Shown here one piece after another: positions 27,956 through 36,613 of a stretch of 64,000 nucleotides of DNA. Each line of letters opens with the position of its first letter. The first letter of the stretch is position 1. Below the pieces are notes generated by a model that saw nothing but the letters and a program-made list of their open reading frames with translations, made no database searches and was not told where the DNA came from. The position numbers and the translations under genes are program-made. This stretch comes from an uncultured Acetobacteraceae bacterium (lineage in GTDB: Bacteria > Pseudomonadota > Alphaproteobacteria > Acetobacterales > Acetobacteraceae): the NCBI GenBank assembly GCA_943912335.1, contig CALTUD010000021.1:8246-72245 (forward strand), in the 5' to 3' direction.

Positions 27956-28597
27956 TCAGTCCCCAACCCGCCCCTTCCAGACCGTCAGCAACACCACGCC
28001 CGCCGCCGGTAGCCATAGCGCCCGCAATCCCACCGCCGGAAACAACGCAGCCCCCATCACCGCCCCCGTCAGCAGCGACGACCACAGCACCGCGTAAGGC
28101 AGCCAATCCCAACGCGGCCCGCCCCTCAAAGCCTGCGCAAGCTCCTGCCCCAAACGCACCAGCGTTCCGGTGATGTAGGTCGCGGTGACGCTCACCTTGC
28201 CGACGCGCTGCACCACGTTGTTCATCGCGCCCAGGGCCGGCACCAGCAGCAGGATCGGCGCATGATGCGGCAGAGCGAGCACGGGCAGGCTCGCCATCCC
28301 CGCCGACAGCACCAGCAGCACCGACACCGCCATCAGCACGCGTCCCGGCACCGCGATCAGCGCGCCCGTCACCACGCCCGCGACGAACAGCCCGATCAGC
28401 ACCGCCGCTTCCAGCAAATCATGCAGGTTCCGCTGGGCCAGGCCGATCGCCAGACGCGTCGAATTGCCGCTCATGAACGAGGCGAAGAACCCGTACAGGG
28501 ACAGAAAGGCGATCGAGTCCGAACATCCGGCCACGGCGGCCAGACCGAAACCCAGCGCGAGGTTGGATCGGCGGGCGGTTCTCTCTTGGGGTGTCAT
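27956..28597 (-). CDS. DUF1275 (YoaK-type) membrane protein
   Basis: A 213-residue integral membrane protein with about six spans. DSIAFLSLYGFFASFMSGNS near the N-terminus and VTATYITGTLVRLGQELAQA in the middle are the DUF1275 hallmarks. Function in the family is unknown. The ATG at 28597 (protein MTPQERTARRSN...) is chosen over a longer upstream frame. It is convergent with the broken gene, ending 8 bases away, and divergent from the MFS gene with a 64-base spacer. Confidence 0.88.
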   Translation of the reverse strand: MTPQERTARRSNLALGFGLAAVAGCSDSIAFLSLYGFFASFMSGNSTRLAIGLAQRNLHDLLEAAVLIGLFVAGVVTGALIAVPGRVLMAVSVLLVLSAGMASLPVLALPHHAPILLLVPALGAMNNVVQRVGKVSVTATYITGTLVRLGQELAQALRGGPRWDWLPYAVLWSSLLTGAVMGAALFPAVGLRALWLPAAGVVLLTVWKGRVGD

Positions 28598-28661
28598 GTG
28601 CTTCGCTGAACCGGTTCCAGGCTGCCGACCCCGGCCCGCCATCCTGGTCGAGGATCGTACC

Positions 28662-29897
28662 GTGAGCGCAAGCACCCGAACAGACCCCCTGCCCCCGGCC
28701 GACGGCTCCCCGGTCCACGTGATCGTCGCCTGTTATCTCGGCTGGATGCTCGACAGCTTCGACTTCTTCATCATGGTGTTCGTGCTCGACACGGTGGCGA
28801 AGACCTTCGGCGTCGGCGTCGGCGCCACGGCCTGGGCGCTCACGGCCACGCTCGCCTGCCGCGTCGTCGGCGCAGCCTTCTTCGGACGGCTCGCCGACCG
28901 GTTCGGACGCCGCCCGGTGATGATGATCAACGTGCTCAGCTACGCGGCGCTCGAACTCCTGTCCGGCTTCGCCCCGTCCTTGACCGTGTTCCTGATCCTG
29001 CGCGCCCTGTTCGGCGTCGCCATGGGCGGCGAATGGGGCGTCGGCGCGTCGCTGGCGATGGAAAGCATCCCCGGACGCTGGCGCGGCCTCGTGTCGGGCA
29101 TCCTGCAGACCGGATATCCCACCGGCTATCTGCTCGCCTCGCTCCTGTTCGCGGCCGAGCCGTGGCTCGGCTGGCGCGGCATGTTCGTGGTGGGCGCCCT
29201 GCCCGCGCTGCTGGTGCTGTATATCCGGCGCACGGTGCCCGAAAGCCCGGACTGGGCGCTGCAGCAGCACGAGACACGCGAACCGATCCTGTCCGTGCTC
29301 GGCCGCAACAAGGGCCTGACCCTCTATGCCGTGCTCCTGCTCACCGCGATGCTGTTCTTCTCGCACGGATCACAGGATCTTTATCCGAAGCTGTTCCTGA
29401 CCGGATATCACCACCTGCCGCACCGCGTCGTGGTCTGGATGATGGTCAGCTACAATGTCGGCGCCATCGTCGGCGGCCTTACGCTCGGTTTCCTGTCGCA
29501 GCGCATCGGCCGGCGCTGGGCCCTGGCCGGCGCCGCCCTGCTGGCCCTGCCGGCGATCCCGCTCTGGGCGTTCGGCCACGGCGTGCTCGCGCTCGCCCTC
29601 GGCGGCTTCGTGCTCCAATTCGCGGTGCAGGGCGCCTGGGGCGTCATTCCCGCCTTCCTGAACGAGATCTCGCCGGACACCATCCGCGCCACCTTCCCCG
29701 GCGTGGTCTACCAGCTCGGCAACCTGTTCTCGGCGCCGAACGCCAACATCCAGCTCTGGCTGACCCGGATGTTCGGCGGCGATATACGCTGGTCGCTGGC
29801 CGTCGTGATCGGCACGGTCTCGGTGCTGGTGACGGTGCTGACGCTGTTCGGGCGTGAAACGCGCCATGTCCGGATGGGAACGGAACGCCTTCCCTGA
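28662..29897 (+). CDS. MFS transporter, sialate/carboxylate (SHS-like) type
   Basis: A 411-residue secondary carrier with twelve predicted spans. Landmarks are GWMLDSFDFFIMVFVLDTVA in span 1, the loop motif GRLADRFGRRPVMM between spans 2 and 3, GVAMGGEWGVGASLAMESIP in span 4, and GFLSQRIGRRWALAG between spans 8 and 9. These match the group that includes sialic acid and lactate/aromatic acid:proton symporters. GTG at 28662 is used, with GAGG eight bases upstream. Upstream in-frame sequence overlaps the divergent DUF1275 gene and is not taken as coding. The substrate is unknown, most likely an organic anion. Confidence 0.85.
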   Translation: MSASTRTDPLPPADGSPVHVIVACYLGWMLDSFDFFIMVFVLDTVAKTFGVGVGATAWALTATLACRVVGAAFFGRLADRFGRRPVMMINVLSYAALELLSGFAPSLTVFLILRALFGVAMGGEWGVGASLAMESIPGRWRGLVSGILQTGYPTGYLLASLLFAAEPWLGWRGMFVVGALPALLVLYIRRTVPESPDWALQQHETREPILSVLGRNKGLTLYAVLLLTAMLFFSHGSQDLYPKLFLTGYHHLPHRVVVWMMVSYNVGAIVGGLTLGFLSQRIGRRWALAGAALLALPAIPLWAFGHGVLALALGGFVLQFAVQGAWGVIPAFLNEISPDTIRATFPGVVYQLGNLFSAPNANIQLWLTRMFGGDIRWSLAVVIGTVSVLVTVLTLFGRETRHVRMGTERLP

Positions 29898-29907
29898 GAA
29901 ACTAGAA

Positions 29908-29927
29908 GGGGCGGCCGAAGCCGCCCC
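29908..29927. terminator. Bidirectional terminator hairpin
   Basis: GGGGCGGC and GCCGCCCC form a perfect 8-base stem with a CGAA tetraloop. It lies between the MFS gene (+) and the glycine-zipper lipoprotein gene (-, stop at 29934). On the minus strand it is followed by TTCTAGTTT, so it is better placed to end that transcript. Confidence 0.75.
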
Positions 29928-29933
29928 GATCCG

Positions 29934-30398
29934 TCAGTAGCCGTAACCGTAGCCGGGAGGCGGTGGCGGCGCAGGCGGTGCCGCGTAGACGGGCGCCGGA
30001 TAGGCCGGCTGCACGTAGACCGGAGCCGGCGCCACATAGGTGGGCTGGACATAGGTCGGCTGGGCGTAGGCCGGTTGCGCGTAGACCGGCGCGGGCGCCG
30101 GGGCAGCGTAGCCGCCATAGGACGAACCGCCCCGATACGAGGGGGTGGTCGCGGCGCCGCCCACGGCGCCGACGGCGGTGCCGGCCAGGGCGCCGATCGC
30201 GGCGCCCCGTCCACCGCCGGCGATGGCGCCGAGGGCAGCCCCGGCGCCCGCACCGAGCAGCCCGCCCCCGACCGCGCGCTGACCGGGGTCATACGCATCG
30301 GTGCATCCGGCCAGGCCGGTCGCCGCCGCCAGAACGAGCAGCGGCAGAGCCCGCCCGAGCCGGATGCGCGGCGTCGCACGCATCGCGGGGACGGTCAT
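29934..30398 (-). CDS. Glycine-zipper lipoprotein with Pro/Ala/Tyr-rich tail
   Basis: A 154-residue exported lipoprotein. The signal peptide ends in a lipobox (TGLAGC, Cys near residue 32). The core DPGQRAVGGGLLGAGAGAAL starts a glycine-zipper segment (about 39-85) likely to insert in the outer membrane. The tail (about 95-154) is a run of Ala-Pro-Val-Tyr-type units ending in PGYGYGY. The 78-residue gene just upstream encodes the same core without the tail, with a 3-base gap, so this is a tandem duplication in which one copy gained a tail. Function unknown; small glycine-zipper lipoproteins are often linked to envelope integrity. Confidence 0.8.
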   Translation of the reverse strand: MTVPAMRATPRIRLGRALPLLVLAAATGLAGCTDAYDPGQRAVGGGLLGAGAGAALGAIAGGGRGAAIGALAGTAVGAVGGAATTPSYRGGSSYGGYAAPAPAPVYAQPAYAQPTYVQPTYVAPAPVYVQPAYPAPVYAAPPAPPPPPGYGYGY

Positions 30399-30401
30399 GC
30401 C

Positions 30402-30638
30402 TCAGTAGCCGCGGCTGGGGGTCGTGGCCGCGCCACCGACGGCGCCGAGCGCGCCACCGGCCAGGGCGCCGATGCCGGCACCGCTGCCGCCGCCCGCCAG
30501 ACCACCGATCGCGGCACCGGCGCCTGCGCCCAGCAGACCGCCGCCGACCGCGCGCTGGCCCGGGCTGTAGGGGTCGCAGGCAGCCAGACCCAGGGTCATG
30601 GCGGCAGCGGCGGTGAGAAGCGAAATCTTGCGGATCAT
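30402..30638 (-). CDS. Short glycine-zipper lipoprotein
   Basis: A 78-residue lipoprotein: signal peptide with lipobox LGLAAC (Cys21), then DPYSPGQRAVGGGLLGAGAG and further Gly-zipper repeats to the end. It lacks the Pro-rich tail of its downstream neighbour. The ATG has AAGGAAG upstream. First gene of the two-lipoprotein operon, divergent from mreB. The 274 bases between them hold both promoters, which were not assigned. Confidence 0.8.
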   Translation of the reverse strand: MIRKISLLTAAAAMTLGLAACDPYSPGQRAVGGGLLGAGAGAAIGGLAGGGSGAGIGALAGGALGAVGGAATTPSRGY

Positions 30639-30912
30639 GACCGTTCTTCCTTGTTGAATACGAGGCCCGGGAGCGGCCCCTTGGACACGCCGGAAACCGT
30701 TCCGGCACCTTCCAAATCAGCACAACGCGCCGTGATCGTGGCGGTTACGGGTCCAAAGCGTGGCAGAGCGTAACCTCACGGCGCTGTGAAATCTCATACA
30801 CCGCCTTGCCGGGCGGGCGGCACACCGCTAAGCCGTGCCCGCCCTCGCCCGGCACGGCGGCCCGGTTCGAACGCGCTCCAATGGCCGGACCGGATCAAGA
30901 CTGGAGTTTCGG

Positions 30913-31959
30913 ATGCTTTCTCGCCTGCTCGGCATCATGTCGGCCGACATGGCCATCGACCTCGGAACCGCCAACACGCTGGTCTACGTGAAGGGCCGCG
31001 GCGTGGTGCTGGACGAGCCGTCCGTGGTGGCGATCGCCGACGTGCGCGGCAAGAAGCAGGTGCTGGCCGTCGGCAACGAGGCCAAGAACATGGTCGGCCG
31101 CACGCCGGGCAACATCACCGCCATCCGTCCGCTGCGCGACGGCGTCATCGCCGATTTCGAGGTGGCGGAGGAGATGATCAAGCATTTCATCCGCAAGGTG
31201 CACAACCGGCGCGGATTCGCCTCGCCGATGATCATCGTCTGCGTGCCGTCGGGCTCCACCGCGGTGGAACGCCGCGCCATCCAGGAAAGCGCGGAAAGCG
31301 CCGGCGCCCGCAAGGTGCTGCTGATCGAGGAACCGATGGCCGCCGCGATCGGCGCCGGGCTGCCGGTGACCGAACCGTCCGGCTCCATGATCGTCGATAT
31401 TGGCGGCGGCACCACCGAGGTCGCGGTGATCTCGCTGGGCGGTATCGTCTATGCCCGCTCGGTCCGTGTCGGCGGCGACAAGATGGACGAGGCGATCATC
31501 TCCTATATCCGCCGCAACTATAATCTGCTGATCGGCGAAAGCTCGGCCGAGAAGATCAAGATCGAGCTGGGCGCCGCCAAGGTGCCCGACGACGACAACG
31601 ATCATGGCCCCTGGAAGGAAGTGAAGGGCCGCGATCTGATGAACGGCGTGCCGCGCGAAGTCGTGGTCGGCCAGCGCCAGATCGCCGAAAGCCTGGCCGA
31701 GCCGGTCAGCCAGATCGTGGACGCGGTGAAGACGGCGCTGGAGAACACGCCCCCCGAGCTCGCCGCAGACATCGTCGACAAGGGAATCATGCTCACGGGC
31801 GGCGGCGCTTTGTTGTATCGTCTGGACGAGGTGCTGCGCGAGGCCACCGGCCTGCCGGTCATGGCGGCGGAAAATCCGCTCTCCTGCGTCGCGCTTGGAA
31901 CCGGACGCGCGTTGGAAGAGATGAAGCGGCTTCGGAACGTGCTCACAAGCATGTATTAG
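30913..31959 (+). CDS. mreB: Rod-shape determining actin homologue MreB
   Basis: A 348-residue bacterial actin that polymerises under the inner membrane and directs lateral wall synthesis with MreC, MreD, PBP2 and RodA. Nucleotide-binding motifs are present: phosphate 1 MAIDLGTANTLVYVKGRGVV, phosphate 2 MIVDIGGGTTEVAVISLGG, and the adenosine motif GIMLTGGGALLYRLD. Length is normal. The ATG at 30913 follows GGAG and gives the membrane-binding N-terminus MLSRLLGIMSADMA. Followed by mreC, mreD and mrdA on the same strand. Confidence 0.98.
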   Translation: MLSRLLGIMSADMAIDLGTANTLVYVKGRGVVLDEPSVVAIADVRGKKQVLAVGNEAKNMVGRTPGNITAIRPLRDGVIADFEVAEEMIKHFIRKVHNRRGFASPMIIVCVPSGSTAVERRAIQESAESAGARKVLLIEEPMAAAIGAGLPVTEPSGSMIVDIGGGTTEVAVISLGGIVYARSVRVGGDKMDEAIISYIRRNYNLLIGESSAEKIKIELGAAKVPDDDNDHGPWKEVKGRDLMNGVPREVVVGQRQIAESLAEPVSQIVDAVKTALENTPPELAADIVDKGIMLTGGGALLYRLDEVLREATGLPVMAAENPLSCVALGTGRALEEMKRLRNVLTSMY

Positions 31960-32066
31960 GAAGCCGGAACAGCGCCGCAACGTTCCGGTCGCATGTCCGG
32001 CTGATGATTCGTTAACGACGACACCAACCACGAGACCAACCACGAGACCCTGGGGAGGGCGGTTCT

Positions 32067-33002
32067 TTGTTCAGCCTGTCGATCCAGTTGCGTCAGGCGC
32101 TGGGCAAGCTGACCTTGCCGCTGCTTCTGGCGCTCGCCTGTCTGGTGATGCTCGTGGGTCAGGCCGACCGGCGTCTGGCCGAAAGCGCCCGAACCGGCGT
32201 CGCCGACCTGCTGGCGCCGTTCTACGGTTTCCTGGCGCAGCCGATCGACCGGATGCGGGCGGTCGGACGCGAAGCCCGCTCGCTGGTCGGAGTCGCCGAG
32301 GAGAACGAGCGTCTGCGCGCCGAGAACCAGCGCCTGCGACGCTGGTACGACGTCGCCATGGCGCTGGCGGCCGAGAACGCGACGCTCAAGACCGATCTGA
32401 ACTGGATGCCCGAACCGGCCCCCGCCTTCGTCACCGCCCGCGCGGTGGCCGATGCCAGCGGCGTCTATGCCCGCTCCGTGCTGTTGTTCGTTCCCGAAGG
32501 CCACGCGCTCAGCAAGGGCATGGTGGCGATGGACGCCGCTGGACTGGTCGGGCGCGTCACCGAGGTCGGCAGCCGGTCGGCCCGCGTCATGCTCATCAAC
32601 GACATGACCTCCCGCGTGCCGGTGATGCTGGAAGCCTCGCACGCACCCGCTATAGTCGCCGGCAACAACAGCGCGGCACCCAGGCTGATGGATTACCCCG
32701 AGGATGTTCGTCCGGTCGAAGGCGAGCGGGTGGTCACGAGCGGCGTCGCCAACGCCTTTCCCGCCGGATTGCCGGTCGGCACGGTGCACTACCTCCCCTC
32801 CGGGCAGCCGGTGCTCGAGCCCTATGCGCGGCTCGACCACGTCAGCATCCTGCGGCTGTTCGATTACGGCCTGTCCGCGATCACCCCGCCGGAAGCGCCG
32901 GGCCGGGTGATCCCCCGCACTCATGCCGACGGCGACGGCGGCCGCGACCAAAGCGAGTTCGGGACTGTGCCGGGCCGTCCGGCGCAGATCGGGCGCGGAT
33001 GA
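32067..33002 (+). CDS. mreC: Rod-shape determining protein MreC
   Basis: A 311-residue bitopic protein linking the MreB cytoskeleton to periplasmic wall enzymes. One membrane span lies at about 12-32 (LTLPLLLALACLVMLVGQAD), a coiled coil at about 75-100 (EENERLRAENQRLRRWYDVA), then the beta-rich domain with VGRVTEVGSRSARVMLINDM. The start appears to be TTG with a strong GGGGAGGG site. The C-terminal tail after about residue 285 is polar and disordered-looking. The mreD GTG follows the stop directly. Confidence 0.95.
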   Translation: MFSLSIQLRQALGKLTLPLLLALACLVMLVGQADRRLAESARTGVADLLAPFYGFLAQPIDRMRAVGREARSLVGVAEENERLRAENQRLRRWYDVAMALAAENATLKTDLNWMPEPAPAFVTARAVADASGVYARSVLLFVPEGHALSKGMVAMDAAGLVGRVTEVGSRSARVMLINDMTSRVPVMLEASHAPAIVAGNNSAAPRLMDYPEDVRPVEGERVVTSGVANAFPAGLPVGTVHYLPSGQPVLEPYARLDHVSILRLFDYGLSAITPPEAPGRVIPRTHADGDGGRDQSEFGTVPGRPAQIGRG

Positions 33003-33566
33003 GTGGGCAAACTCTCGCAATCGGAACGCATGCCGGGAATCCGGCCGAGACCGACGATCTGGCGCAGGCTGGACGCGGCGGCGCGGCGCGCCCTGCCCGC
33101 CGCCTTCACCGCGCTGCTGGTGCTGCTGCTGTGCGCGCCGTTCGACATTCCGCAGCAGCAGGCGATGCTGCCGGGCGTCACCCTGGCCTCGGTGTTCTTC
33201 TGGTCGGTGTTCCGCCCCGCCTCCATGCCGGCGCCGATCGTGTTCCTGATCGGCATGCTGTACGATCTGCTGAGTTTCTCCCCGCCGGGCCTGGAGGCGG
33301 TCACGCTGCTGCTGGTGCACGCGGTGGGCATCGGCGTGCGGCACAATCTGGCCCGTCAGGGCTTCGTGCTGGTGTGGTTCACCTTTCTGCTGGTGGCCTC
33401 GGTCGCCATCGTGCTCGATTTCGCCCTGCTCTGCGCCTTCACGCTGCGTCTGCTGCCGCCGCAGCCCGCTCTGTTCGAGCTGGCGCTGTCGGCCGGGGTG
33501 TATCCGCTGCTGAGCGCCCTGTTCACCTGGGCGCATCGCGGCATCGCCGATCCGTCGCGGGCCTAG
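33003..33566 (+). CDS. mreD: Rod-shape determining protein MreD
   Basis: A 187-residue inner-membrane protein with about five or six spans (FTALLVLLLCAPFDIP and FVLVWFTFLLVASVAIVLDF among them), the usual MreD size and topology. GTG start immediately after the mreC stop; mrdA follows 7 bases after its own stop. Assignment rests on topology and the conserved mreBCD order. Confidence 0.9.
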   Translation: MGKLSQSERMPGIRPRPTIWRRLDAAARRALPAAFTALLVLLLCAPFDIPQQQAMLPGVTLASVFFWSVFRPASMPAPIVFLIGMLYDLLSFSPPGLEAVTLLLVHAVGIGVRHNLARQGFVLVWFTFLLVASVAIVLDFALLCAFTLRLLPPQPALFELALSAGVYPLLSALFTWAHRGIADPSRA

Positions 33567-33573
33567 GTGCCGC

Positions 33574-35535
33574 ATGAGGCGGTGGTCGTTCCGGCGCGCA
33601 ACCAGGAAACTGCCCTTCGGGACGATGCTGTCCCGCAAAGGCGCCGCCGCGACCCGGCGCGCGCCGGCGCGCACGCCCAACGAAACCCCGTCGCGCGGCA
33701 TCTTCACACGCCGCGCCCTGGTGCTGATGGGTCTGCAGACCGCCGCCCTGGGCGCGCTGGGCAACCGGCTTTATCAGCTCCAGGTCTCCGACGGCCGTAA
33801 ATACGCGACGCTGGCCGAGAACAACCGGGTCAGCACGCGCCTGCTGTCGCCGCCGCGGGGGCGCATCGTCGACCGCTTCGGCGCCACGCTCGGCGGCAAC
33901 AAGGTCAACTGGCGCGCCTTGCTGCTGGCCGAGCAGACCACCAACGTCAACGGCACGCTGGACCGCTATTCGAGCATCCTCAAGCTCGACGACCGCGAGC
34001 GCGCCCGGATCGACCGCGAACTCAAGCACGGGCGCAAGTTCATTCCCGTGGTGGTGCAGGATTTCCTGAGCTGGGACGACATGGCCCGGCTCGAGGTGAA
34101 CGCCCCCGAACTGCCCGGCATCCTGATCGATGTCGGCACCACGCGGCTCTACCCGCAGGGTCCGACCATGGCGCATGTGGTCGGCTACGTCGCGCCGCCC
34201 AACGAACGCGACGTCGCCAAGGACCCCGATCTCGCTCTGCCCGGCATGCGCATCGGCCGCGCCGGCATCGAGCAGTTCCACGATCTGGCCCTGCGCGGCA
34301 CGCCGGGCTCGGTGCAGATGGAGGTCAACTCCGTCGGCCGGGTGATGCGCGAGCTCGACCGCCGCGAAGGCCAGCAGGGCAAGACGATCGGCCTGACGGT
34401 GGATCTCGGCCTGCAACAGGCCGTGCTCGGACGCATCGCCGATCAGGCCGCCAGCGCGGTGGTGATGGATGCCCGCAACGGCGAGGTGCTGGCCATGGTC
34501 AGCACCCCCTCCTTCGACCCCAGCCTGTTCGATTCCGGCGTCAGCCAACAGCAATGGGCGGAATGGACCGCCGACCAGCGCACGCCGCTGATCAACAAGA
34601 CAGTGGCCGGCGTGTATCCGCCCGGCTCCACCTTCAAGCCCGCCGTGGCGATGGCGGCGCTCCAGGCCGGCACCCTCACCCCCGGCGACCGCATCACCTG
34701 CCGCGGCTACATCGACGTGGGTGGGGCGCGCTTCCATTGCTGGGCCAAGCACGGCCACGGCTCGATCGACCTGCATCAGGGCATCAAGTTTTCCTGCGAC
34801 GTGTTCTTCTACGAGGTCGCCCGGCGCACCGGCATGGATCCGATCGCCGCCACCGCGCATGTGTTCGGACTGGGTACCAAACTCGACATCGAGCTGCCGC
34901 ATCAGCGCACCGGCGCGATCCCGACGCCGGCCACGCGACGCGCCCAGGGCCATCACTGGAACGGCGGCGACACCATCAATGCCGGCATCGGCCAGGGCTT
35001 CGTCACCGTCACCCCGCTCCAGCTCGCCACCTACGCGTCGCGCCTCGCCACCGGCCGCATGGTGCAGCCGCATCTGACCCGCGCCATCGACGAGGCGACT
35101 CAGCCGACGGTGAACCCGGAACACTGGCCGGCGATCCCGTTCCCCGAGGGCCATCTCGAGGCCCTCCGCTCCGGCATGTACGCGGTGGTCAACGAGCCGC
35201 ACGGCACCGCGCCGAAAGCCCGGCTGCCGTTGGCCGGGGTGCAGATGGCCGGCAAGACCGGCTCGGCCCAGGTCCGGCACGTCAGCCGCTTCGCGCGCGA
35301 GAACGGCCATTTCGACAGCTCCAAGCTGCCGTGGGAATTCCGCCCGCACGCCCTGTTCATCTGTTTTGCGCCGTATGACAATCCGCGCTACGCCGCCGCC
35401 GTGGTGGTCGAGCACGGCAACGCCGCCGCCGAGGTGGCCGCCCCGCTGGCCCGGGACATCATGATGGACACCCTCACCCGCGACCCGGTGAACCACAAGG
35501 ACGCGCCCGGCCAGAAGGTCGCGGACGCGCTTTGA
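33574..35535 (+). CDS. mrdA: Penicillin-binding protein 2 (elongasome transpeptidase)
   Basis: A 653-residue class B PBP that cross-links lateral-wall peptidoglycan. A basic cytoplasmic N-terminus is followed by one membrane anchor (LVLMGLQTAALGALG, about 49-63) and the pedestal domain opening SPPRGRIVDRFGATLGGNKV. The transpeptidase motifs are STFK (Ser352), SCD (407-409) and KTG (561-563). It lies in the order mreB-mreC-mreD-mrdA; the usual partner rodA is not next but 8.8 kb downstream. Confidence 0.96.
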   Translation: MRRWSFRRATRKLPFGTMLSRKGAAATRRAPARTPNETPSRGIFTRRALVLMGLQTAALGALGNRLYQLQVSDGRKYATLAENNRVSTRLLSPPRGRIVDRFGATLGGNKVNWRALLLAEQTTNVNGTLDRYSSILKLDDRERARIDRELKHGRKFIPVVVQDFLSWDDMARLEVNAPELPGILIDVGTTRLYPQGPTMAHVVGYVAPPNERDVAKDPDLALPGMRIGRAGIEQFHDLALRGTPGSVQMEVNSVGRVMRELDRREGQQGKTIGLTVDLGLQQAVLGRIADQAASAVVMDARNGEVLAMVSTPSFDPSLFDSGVSQQQWAEWTADQRTPLINKTVAGVYPPGSTFKPAVAMAALQAGTLTPGDRITCRGYIDVGGARFHCWAKHGHGSIDLHQGIKFSCDVFFYEVARRTGMDPIAATAHVFGLGTKLDIELPHQRTGAIPTPATRRAQGHHWNGGDTINAGIGQGFVTVTPLQLATYASRLATGRMVQPHLTRAIDEATQPTVNPEHWPAIPFPEGHLEALRSGMYAVVNEPHGTAPKARLPLAGVQMAGKTGSAQVRHVSRFARENGHFDSSKLPWEFRPHALFICFAPYDNPRYAAAVVVEHGNAAAEVAAPLARDIMMDTLTRDPVNHKDAPGQKVADAL

Positions 35536-35626
35536 GCGCCCGTCCGGGAAAGGCGCGCCCCTGAGCCAGGCCTCGTCCCCCGCCAAACGACGCCTTCTCG
35601 AGGGCCGGATCGGCGCGCTGCTGATC

Positions 35627-36328
35627 GTGATCTACGACGTCCTGATCGCCCCGCCGGCCCTTCTCGCCGCGGTCATGTCGCCCTTCCTGTGGGACGATCC
35701 GAAAGCGATGGATCGCGGCCTGCTGACGACGGCCATGCTGGCGCTCACCTTCGCGCTCTGGGCCGCGCCGTTCTGTCTCGCCGCGAGCTTCGGCCTTGCG
35801 GTCCGGAGTGCGGTCGCGCGACGCAGGCCCCGTCCGCGGGACTGGCTGCTCCTGTTGCCGACCCTGCCGATCGTGGCCGGTCTGGGCGTCTTCGGGGTGC
35901 AGGAACTCCAGGACGAGGCCAGGCAACGGCAGCTCGCGCACCGCTATGCCGCCCTGGTGGCGCATCCAGAGATGGCCGGGTTCTGGCGCCTGGCCGACAC
36001 CTTGCCCGCCGGCACGAGGGTCGATCTCGCCGAGCGGGTCTGGACGGAATGGCGCGACGAAGGCCGGACGCCGCCGGACACGGTGGACGCCCTGTTCGCC
36101 GATCAGGAGCGCTGCATGACCGGGCACGCGGCGGCGTATAAGGCTGGCCGCACCGACAAGGCGGCCTATGACGAGCAGACCCGTTCCGACTGGCCGATTA
36201 CGAGGCGCTGGCCGAGATCTATGGCGAACCGCCGGGCTTTCCCCGCACGCGCTTCCTCCGGATCGAATGAGTGGGCGCACAAATCGACATGCCCGGCCAT
36301 GCAGCCCCGGCCCGTCTCGCGGCGTTGA
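35627..36328 (+). CDS. Membrane protein of unknown function, probable 3' frameshift
   Basis: As read, a 233-residue protein with three hydrophobic segments in the first 110 residues (IYDVLIAPPALLAAVMSPFL, LTTAMLALTFALWAAPF, WLLLLPTLPIVAGLGVFGV). A soluble tail follows (RYAALVAHPEMAGFWRLADT). A GTG at 35627 is used; a CTG at 35561 with GGGAAAGG upstream would add a plausible N-terminus. Near 36187 the frame loses its codon character, while another frame reads RLADYEALAEIYGEPPGFPR to a TGA at 36268. A one-base deletion, real or from sequencing, is therefore likely, and the intact gene would end at 36270. No family recognised. Confidence 0.55.
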   Translation: MIYDVLIAPPALLAAVMSPFLWDDPKAMDRGLLTTAMLALTFALWAAPFCLAASFGLAVRSAVARRRPRPRDWLLLLPTLPIVAGLGVFGVQELQDEARQRQLAHRYAALVAHPEMAGFWRLADTLPAGTRVDLAERVWTEWRDEGRTPPDTVDALFADQERCMTGHAAAYKAGRTDKAAYDEQTRSDWPITRRWPRSMANRRAFPARASSGSNEWAHKSTCPAMQPRPVSRR

Positions 36329-36362
36329 TGCGGCAACGTCCCCGAGACCGGAGTTTGCGTCC

Positions 36363-36548
36363 ATGTTCCGTCTTCTGATCGCCCTGGTGCTGCCGCCGCT
36401 GCTGTTCTTCACCATCGGCCGCCCCGTTGCCGGTTTGATCTGTCTGCTGCTGCACATCACCATCATCGGCTGGGTGCCGGCGGCGATCTGGGCGGTGTAT
36501 GCGCTCAACGAGTACAACACCGACCGCAAGCTGGGCTTCGCCCGCTGA
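36363..36548 (+). CDS. YqaE/Pmp3-type small membrane peptide
   Basis: A 61-residue hydrophobic peptide of the UPF0057 (Pmp3) family. MFRLLIALVLPPLLFFTIGR forms the first span, GLICLLLHITIIGWVPAAIW the second, with the family C-terminus YALNEYNTDRK. Members affect membrane potential and stress tolerance in yeast and plants; in bacteria the role is unclear. The stop overlaps a possible CTG start of the YcjX-like gene. Confidence 0.82.
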   Translation: MFRLLIALVLPPLLFFTIGRPVAGLICLLLHITIIGWVPAAIWAVYALNEYNTDRKLGFAR

Positions 36549-36613
36549 GCCTGCCGCCCGCCCTGGCCGGGCTGAGGCTGCGCAACCCGCTCGACCATCT
36601 GCGCCCGCGCACG

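Noticed and set aside
32010..32050. Tandem 12-base repeat CCAACCACGAGA-like units before mreC
   Set aside because: Only two short units; no sign of a functional site.
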